From contig NZ_JALUXE010000024.1 in assembly GCF_027019125.1 (NCBI RefSeq), forward strand, positions 98,590 through 162,589: DNA of 64,000 nucleotides. Direction: 5' to 3'. The position numbers were made by a program, and so were the translations under genes. The notes under the pieces are model-generated. The model worked only from the letters and a program-made list of their open reading frames with translations. It searched no databases and was not told the DNA's origin. Source of the stretch: Roseovarius sp. (lineage in GTDB: Bacteria > Pseudomonadota > Alphaproteobacteria > Rhodobacterales > Rhodobacteraceae). Positions 58,305-64,000 of the stretch are shown here, piece by piece. Within the stretch, counting starts at the first letter, position 1, and every line of letters begins with the position of its first letter.

Positions 58305-58901
58305 ATGACCCTAGAGCTTCGCCGCAGCCTCACCCTCGTGCAACGCACCCACCGCGAAGGCGGCAAGGATGTGGCCGATCCCACGCTGCTCGTCGCCGCC
58401 ATGGCGATCATCCGCAACCCGTGGTTCGGACGCGGCCATGTCGAGGATCTTGGCCCCGAAATCCGTGCACAAGGCCCGGTTCTGGGTCGCCTGCTGACCG
58501 ACATGATCCTCGATGTCACCGGCGACCGCCTCGAAGGCTATGGCAAGGCCAGCGTCGTCGGCATGGGGGGCGAGCTGGAACATGCGATGGCGCTGACGCA
58601 TACGCTCTGGTTCGGCAACCAGTTCCGCGATGCGGTCAAGGCCAAGACCTATCTCGCCTTCACCAATACGCGCGGTGCTGCGGGCACATCCCTGATGATC
58701 CCGCTGATGGACAAGGACGACGCCGGGCGACGCTCGCATTACCAGACGATCCATACCACCGTGCCGGACGCGCCCGCCGAGGATGAAATCATCCTCGCCC
58801 TCGGCGCGTCGGTTGGTGGCCATCCGCATCACCGCATCGGCAACCGCTACGAGGACCTGCGCGAGATGGGCCATGACGTCGACAATCCGGCGGGCGTTTG
58901 A
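58305..58901 (+). CDS. Amino acid synthesis (AA_synth/DUF1185) family protein
   Basis: GKASVVGMGGELEHAMALTHTLWFGNQFRDAV, SVGGHPHHRIGNRYED. Confidence 0.82.
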   Translation: MTLELRRSLTLVQRTHREGGKDVADPTLLVAAMAIIRNPWFGRGHVEDLGPEIRAQGPVLGRLLTDMILDVTGDRLEGYGKASVVGMGGELEHAMALTHTLWFGNQFRDAVKAKTYLAFTNTRGAAGTSLMIPLMDKDDAGRRSHYQTIHTTVPDAPAEDEIILALGASVGGHPHHRIGNRYEDLREMGHDVDNPAGV

Positions 58902-59696
58902 ATGGCGCGGACGCCCGAGGGCACGGCCTATGACCTGAGCGGCCCCGAGAACGCCCCCGCCGTGGTGCTGATCCACGGTCTTGGCCTGTCGCGGCAGAGC
59001 ACATGGGGCGTGATCGCGCCGCTTCTGGCACGGCATTTCCGTGTGCTGTGCTACGATCTACCCGGACATGGCGCGAGCGCGCCGCATGTCGGCCCGCTCA
59101 CCCTGACGACCCTGTCAGAGCATCTCGTCACCCTGATGGACCGGCTGGCGTTACCGCGCGCGGCCCTCGTCGGTTTCTCGCTGGGCGGTATGATCAACCG
59201 GCGCGTGGCGCTCGATCATCCGGACCGCGTTACGGCCTTGGGCATTCTCAACTCGCCCCATGAACGCGCACCCGATCTTCAGGCGCGGGTCGAGACCCAG
59301 GCCCGCGATGCCGCCTCGGGCGGTCCGGCGGCCACGATCGACGCTGCCCTGGAACGATGGTTCACCCCTGAGTTCCGCATCTCACGCCCCGAGATGGTCG
59401 AGACCATTCGCGAAACCGTCCTCGCCACCGACCCCGCCAGTTATGCGGCGCATCGGTTGGTGCTGGCAGAGGGGGTGACAGAACTGATCCGGCCCAATCC
59501 GCCCCTGACGCTGCCCGCTCTCGTCGTCACCTGCGAACACGACAGCGGCTCTACCCCCGCCATGGCCCAGGCAATCGCCTCGGAAATCTCTGGCAGTCAA
59601 TGCCACATCCAGCCCGGCCTGCGCCACCTCGGCCTGATCGAGGCCTCGCAGGCCTTTGCCGGCAGGCTCACGCAGTTTCTAAGCCTGCACGCATGA
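58902..59696 (+). CDS. Alpha/beta hydrolase
   Basis: VVLIHGLGLSRQSTW, DLPGHGAS, VGFSLGGMINRR. Confidence 0.9.
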   Translation: MARTPEGTAYDLSGPENAPAVVLIHGLGLSRQSTWGVIAPLLARHFRVLCYDLPGHGASAPHVGPLTLTTLSEHLVTLMDRLALPRAALVGFSLGGMINRRVALDHPDRVTALGILNSPHERAPDLQARVETQARDAASGGPAATIDAALERWFTPEFRISRPEMVETIRETVLATDPASYAAHRLVLAEGVTELIRPNPPLTLPALVVTCEHDSGSTPAMAQAIASEISGSQCHIQPGLRHLGLIEASQAFAGRLTQFLSLHA

Positions 59697-59698
59697 TC

Positions 59699-60214
59699 TT
59701 ATGCGGGCGCATCGCCCAACCATTTATACATGACCCGCGCGTCCACCAACCCGGCCTGCGGATGGCGAAAGGCGCGCGGCAAATGTCCCACGGTTTCAAA
59801 CCCAAGGCTCTGCCATAGCGCGATCGCCCCCCGGTTGGTCTCGACCACGAAATTGAACTGCATCGCAAGATAGCCCAATTCGCGCGCCTCGTCCTGCGAA
59901 TGCAGGCACATGGCCCGCGCGATCCCTTGCCCGCGCGCGGCCTCGGCGACCATGTACCCGGCGTTGCACACATGCGCCCCACCCCCGGCCTGATTGGTCT
60001 TGAGATAGTAGGTGCCCAGAACCTCGCCGCCGCGTTCGGCCACATAGGTGGCGCGCGGTGTTTCCATCCAGAGCGCGCGCACCGCCTCCCGGGTCAGCCC
60101 CGGCTCGATGGCATAGGTATCGCCCGCCCGGATCACATCGCGCACGATGGGCCAGAGCGTTGCGAAATCCGCCTCGCGCGCCAGCCTGATGGTGATGCCC
60201 GCCTGTTCTGTCAT
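59699..60214 (-). CDS. GNAT-family N-acetyltransferase
   Basis: GYMVAEAARGQGIARAMCLHSQDEARELGYLAMQFNFVVETN. Confidence 0.9.
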   Translation of the reverse strand: MTEQAGITIRLAREADFATLWPIVRDVIRAGDTYAIEPGLTREAVRALWMETPRATYVAERGGEVLGTYYLKTNQAGGGAHVCNAGYMVAEAARGQGIARAMCLHSQDEARELGYLAMQFNFVVETNRGAIALWQSLGFETVGHLPRAFRHPQAGLVDARVMYKWLGDAPA

Positions 60215-60267
60215 AGCACACTCCCCCGCCAGCCATGGCTAGCGGGGGCCGCAGCCTTTGGCAAGTC

Positions 60268-61260
60268 TCAGGCGTTCAGATCGACCACAACCCGGCCCTT
60301 GACCTGCCCTTTGAGAATGTCCGCCCCCAGACGCGGCAAATCCTCCAGCGTGGCGGGTGTGATCATCGCCTCCAGCTTGTCCATCGGCAAATCCGTCGCA
60401 ATGCGGTCCCATGCGCGGACCCGGTTGGCATAGGGTTGCATCACACTGTCGATCCCAAGGAGGTTGACGCCGCGCAACAGGAACGGAATGACCGTGGCAG
60501 GCAGGTTCGCGCCCCCCGCCAGGCCCACGGCTGCAACGCTTGCGCCGTATTTCATCTGGCCCAGCACCCGCGCCAGCATCGCGCCGCCAACAGCATCGAC
60601 ACAGCCCGTCCAGCTTTCGCTCTCAAGCGGTCGCTTGACGGTCTCCGCCAGCTCCTCACGCGGCACGATGCGACTTGCCCCCAGCCCGCGCAGATACCCC
60701 TCTTGCTCGGGCCGGCCGGTCACGGCGGCCACCTCATGCCCGAGATGCGCCAGAATGGCCGTGGCCACCGATCCGACTCCGCCAGCAGCGCCGGTGACCA
60801 GCACCTCGCCATTCCCCGGTTTCAGACCGTGATCCTCCAGCGCCATCACCGCCAGCATCGCGGTAAACCCGGCGGTGCCCACCGCCATCGCAGCGCGCGT
60901 ATCCAATCCCTCCGGCAAAGGCACCAACCAATCGGCTTTGACCCGCGCCTTCTGGGCATAGCCGCCCCAATGCGCCTCACCCACACGCCAGCCGGTCAAG
61001 ACCACCTTGTCACCCGGCTTGTAGCGGGCATCATTGCTGGCCTCGACCGTGCCCGCAAAATCAATCCCCGGCACATGAGGATAGGTGCGCACCAGACCGC
61101 CACCCGGCCCGATGCAAAGACCATCCTTGTAATTCACCGTGGAATATTCGACCGCTACCGTCACCTCGGCCTCGGGCAAATCGTCCAGCGTCAGGGTCTT
61201 GACCCCTGCCGATGTCTTGCCGCTTTCCTCGTCCTTCTCGACGACCAATGCCTTGAACAT
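60268..61260 (-). CDS. acuI: Acrylyl-CoA reductase-like MDR oxidoreductase
   Basis: VEYSTVNYKDGLCIGPGGGLVRTYPHVPGIDFAGTV, VTGAAGGVGSVATAILAHLGHEVAAVTGR; neighbour of dmdA. Confidence 0.9.
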   Translation of the reverse strand: MFKALVVEKDEESGKTSAGVKTLTLDDLPEAEVTVAVEYSTVNYKDGLCIGPGGGLVRTYPHVPGIDFAGTVEASNDARYKPGDKVVLTGWRVGEAHWGGYAQKARVKADWLVPLPEGLDTRAAMAVGTAGFTAMLAVMALEDHGLKPGNGEVLVTGAAGGVGSVATAILAHLGHEVAAVTGRPEQEGYLRGLGASRIVPREELAETVKRPLESESWTGCVDAVGGAMLARVLGQMKYGASVAAVGLAGGANLPATVIPFLLRGVNLLGIDSVMQPYANRVRAWDRIATDLPMDKLEAMITPATLEDLPRLGADILKGQVKGRVVVDLNA

Positions 61261-61368
61261 TTCTCTACTCCTCTTTCCTGCAGGACGCCCACGCCCTGCT
61301 TCATCTGGCCCAAAATACCTCGGGGGGGCCGCCCGGCACGGGCGGCGGGGGCAGCGCCCCCACGCTTC

Positions 61369-62481
61369 TCAGGCCCAGAACCCCGCCTGCACGCTGGCGC
61401 GGCGTTCCCCATCGGGCGTCACCACACGCAACTCCGTGCCCGCATCCCAATGGGTCATCCGCACCATGCCAATGGCCACGTTGGTGGCAAAATCCGGCGA
61501 CCATGTGGCCGAACTCACACGGCCCACGCGATCGCCCCTGGCGGACAGAACCGGCCACCACTCGCGGCAGGGCGGCACCGGTGCCCCCTCGATGGCAATG
61601 GCACGGATCTGCTGCGTCGGGCCTTCCTTGGCCACGCGCAACAGCGCATCGCGCCCGATGCAGCCAATCGCGGTGTGGGTGTTGCAGAACTTGCCCAGCC
61701 CGCATTCATGCGGCGTGTTGTCATCGGTCATGTCATTGCCATAGCTCAGCAATCCGCCCTCGATCCGCTCGATCAGATTCGGGCAGCCGGCATGGACATC
61801 CATGCTCTTGCCCGCCTCCATCAGCGCATTCCAGAGCGGCATGCCAATATCGCCACCCTCGACATAGATCTCGAACCCGCCTTGCTTGGAATAGCCTGAG
61901 CGCGCGATCACCATGTCCCGGCCCTGGAAATCAAAATGCCCAAAGCGAAAGAAGCGCACATCGCGCACCGCATCGCCAAAGACCGCCGCCATCAGGTCAT
62001 CTGAGCGCGGGCCTTGAATGGCCAGCGGGCTGACATCCGGCTCATCCACCAGCACGTCAAGCCGCCAGCCCTGTGCGATGCCTTTGACCCAATAGAGCAG
62101 GTCGCTATCGGCAATCGAAATCCACCAGCGATCCTCGGCCAGTTTTACCGCCACCGGATCGTTGAGCATGCCGCCGGTCTCGTCCACGATGGGCACATAG
62201 AAACACTGTCCCGGCGTCATGCCGCGCAAATCTCGTGGGGTGAGCATCTGCATCAGGCGGCTCGCATCCGGTCCGCGCAGTTCCACCTGCCTTTCGCAGG
62301 CCACGTCCCAGACCTGCACCGCCTCTTTCAGGTGACGATAATCTTCCTCGACCGAGCGGAATACGGTCGGCAGGAGCATGTGATTATAGACCGTATAGGC
62401 CTTGACACCCGCCGCCTCGACCCCTTGGGAAAATGGCGTGCGGCGCAACCTGCGCGACGGGGACAAAAGCGGAGCGTTCAT
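61369..62481 (-). CDS. dmdA: Dimethylsulfoniopropionate demethylase-like GcvT-family protein
   Basis: TPFSQGVEAAGVKAYTVYNHMLLPTVFRSVEEDYRHLKEAVQVWDVACERQVELRGPDA; adjacent acuI. Confidence 0.87.
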   Translation of the reverse strand: MNAPLLSPSRRLRRTPFSQGVEAAGVKAYTVYNHMLLPTVFRSVEEDYRHLKEAVQVWDVACERQVELRGPDASRLMQMLTPRDLRGMTPGQCFYVPIVDETGGMLNDPVAVKLAEDRWWISIADSDLLYWVKGIAQGWRLDVLVDEPDVSPLAIQGPRSDDLMAAVFGDAVRDVRFFRFGHFDFQGRDMVIARSGYSKQGGFEIYVEGGDIGMPLWNALMEAGKSMDVHAGCPNLIERIEGGLLSYGNDMTDDNTPHECGLGKFCNTHTAIGCIGRDALLRVAKEGPTQQIRAIAIEGAPVPPCREWWPVLSARGDRVGRVSSATWSPDFATNVAIGMVRMTHWDAGTELRVVTPDGERRASVQAGFWA

Positions 62482-62993
62482 TGGGCCTCCTCGGGCATGA
62501 GAACAAGATCGGTGACAGGCGCCGGCAGGCCTGCGCGCGTCAGCATCGCATGCACCTGCCCCCTGTGATGGGTCTGGTGGTTGAAAAAATGGGTGACGCA
62601 AAGCGCAATCGGGCGGCTCAGCTCTGCGCCCTTCAGGACGGAAAACCATCTGACATCGCCCGTGAGGTCGATGCTGTGCAGATCGCGCGCCCAAAGACGG
62701 AGCGCGCCATCGGTGGCGAACCGCTCCGCGCTCCACGCGGCGCCTGTGGGGGTGAGCGTGGTGCTCGCCTCCATGCCCCCCTCGGGGGCCGTCACCTTGG
62801 CCCCGAACCGATGAAGCCAGAGCCGGTCTGCCCAAAGGATGTGATTGAGCGTCCCGAGGATCGAGCCGAAAAAGGCCCCGTGATCCTCGGTCAACAGCTT
62901 CAGGCTCACGCCATCCACGGCGCGCATCACTTGCGCGTTCTGCCACGCATTATAGCGCGCCATCAGGCGCACATAATCCGCAGTGAGCATCAT
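62478..62993 (-). CDS. DinB-family protein
   Basis: LMARYNAWQNAQVM, LNHILWADRLWLHRF, THFFNHQTHHRGQVHAMLTRAG. Confidence 0.88.
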   Translation of the reverse strand: MMLTADYVRLMARYNAWQNAQVMRAVDGVSLKLLTEDHGAFFGSILGTLNHILWADRLWLHRFGAKVTAPEGGMEASTTLTPTGAAWSAERFATDGALRLWARDLHSIDLTGDVRWFSVLKGAELSRPIALCVTHFFNHQTHHRGQVHAMLTRAGLPAPVTDLVLMPEEAQ

Positions 62994-63622
62994 CAGCGCG
63001 GGCCTTTCCAGTCAATCTGGCAGATTTCCGCGCTGCGCCCGTCGAAATCCCACACCCGGCCAAAGGCGCGCACCCGGCCCTTGGTGGCGGTGGCGACGGT
63101 GATATCCGGCCCCATCCAGTATTCGGTGTTGGTGACGACAATGTCCTCGCCCTTGTGGCCCGGCACCGGCACCACCTCGCCTTGGATCTTCTTGCCCACC
63201 ATCAGGCGGCGCGCGTTGCCTTCGGTCTCGAAAATGACCGGCGCGCGCTCTGCCCCCAGAAACTCGCTGACCAGAACGCCGAACAGGCCGGTCGTGCCGC
63301 GTGCCTTGCCCGAAAAGATATTGACCAGCGCCGCATAGGCATCCTCGCTCGCGCGCTCATCGATAAAGGCCGCCGCCTTCCAATTGCCGCGCGCCATCAG
63401 GCCGGGGATTTCCAGCATGAGACCGACGTTGAGACCGCTCAGGTCCTCGTCGCCATAATGGCCCTCGTCGATGCGCACGCCCGACCATGCCTGACAGTAA
63501 CCCTCGGTGGGCGCATGTTTGCCCAAAGAGACCACGCAGGGGCAAAACACCGTGCAGTTGCAGTTGAGGATCAACTCCCCCTTGATCGCCCAGGGCACTG
63601 TGCCCAATGTATCCAGAGCCAT
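62993..63622 (-). CDS. DUF1326-family protein
   Basis: IKGELILNCNCTVFCPCVVSLG cysteine-rich start; adjacent DUF2182-like gene. Confidence 0.8.
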   Translation of the reverse strand: MALDTLGTVPWAIKGELILNCNCTVFCPCVVSLGKHAPTEGYCQAWSGVRIDEGHYGDEDLSGLNVGLMLEIPGLMARGNWKAAAFIDERASEDAYAALVNIFSGKARGTTGLFGVLVSEFLGAERAPVIFETEGNARRLMVGKKIQGEVVPVPGHKGEDIVVTNTEYWMGPDITVATATKGRVRAFGRVWDFDGRSAEICQIDWKGPR

Positions 63623-63638
63623 GTTACGGCCTCCTCTC

Positions 63639-63917
63639 TCAGATTGACGTGAACAGAACCCAGACTGAAGCCACCATCAACACCGCCCCCAAGGGTCGGG
63701 TCAGATAACGGCCCAGATCAGGCAGTTTCTCCAGGACCATGATCACAGTCGCAAGCCCCATGAAGGCAAGGTTCATGACCCCGCCGACAAAGGCCAGCGC
63801 CATCAGCGCCCAACAGCAGCCAAGACAAACCAGCCCCAGCCGCGCGCCGTTACGCAGCGCACCTTCATCCCAACCCGCATTCCCCAAGTAAATCTTTGAT
63901 TTTGCTGTCGTGATCAT
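63639..63917 (-). CDS. Short DUF2182-like membrane protein (C-terminal part only)
   Basis: GARLGLVCLGCCWALMALAFVGGVMNLAFMGLATVIMVLEKL signature; only 92 aa. Confidence 0.6.
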   Translation of the reverse strand: MITTAKSKIYLGNAGWDEGALRNGARLGLVCLGCCWALMALAFVGGVMNLAFMGLATVIMVLEKLPDLGRYLTRPLGAVLMVASVWVLFTSI

Positions 63918-64000
63918 ATTATTTCAGATATAAATCATGGCGTTGGAGGCTGTGAGGGGCTTGTTTCATGGATCACCCAGAGGGTGCGGGATTACAGCGG

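Noticed and set aside
1-64000. Search by eye for tRNA, rRNA, CRISPR arrays, transposases or integrases
   Set aside because: None recognised; coding density is continuous and gene order looks like ordinary chromosome. A tRNAscan/Infernal run would be needed to exclude small RNAs.

Overview
High-GC alphaproteobacterial window, most like Rhodobacteraceae/Roseobacter group; this taxon call is inferred from gene content (dmdA-acuI, otn/den sugar-acid operon, FleQ/FleT-type flagellar control). The first ~33 kb is a flagellar and chemotaxis block. It contains a hybrid histidine kinase; a FleQ-like sigma54 activator; a lytic transglycosylase (SltF-like); flgL, a giant flgK, flgJ, flgI, flgH, flgG; a FliL-like gene; fliS and small neighbours; and a complete chemotaxis operon (hypothetical gene, CheA without P1, cheR, cheB, cheW, soluble PAS-MCP, cheY, CheA3-like P1/P5 protein). 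It ends with a FleT-like activator and fliEFGHIJ. The remainder is accessory and housekeeping: XRE regulator/desaturase pair, FAD oxidase, rnhA, membrane proteins, fmt with a def-like paralogue and def, PLP aminotransferase, epimerase, patatin, four-carbon sugar-acid/TRAP operon with a LacI regulator, UbiB-like kinase, subtilase with ECF sigma/anti-sigma, LysR/AA_synth/hydrolase, GNAT, acuI, dmdA, DinB, DUF1326 and a short DUF2182-like protein. Main points for a second look: (1) complementary split architectures, with two half-CheAs and two half-sigma54 activators; (2) a tandem degenerate Hpt-like duplication in the CheA3-like protein; (3) four sigma54 -24/-12 sites, two predicted to start transcription at or 1 nt before the ATG; (4) a def paralogue with HExxH changed to HQxxH; (5) an NHLP/nitrile-hydratase-leader-like orphan protein in the flagellar cluster; (6) an unlisted 48-aa ORF; (7) perfect operators and hairpins in the sugar-acid operon. 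No rRNA, tRNA, CRISPR or transposase was recognised by eye. All calls come from reading the sequence; no searches were run.
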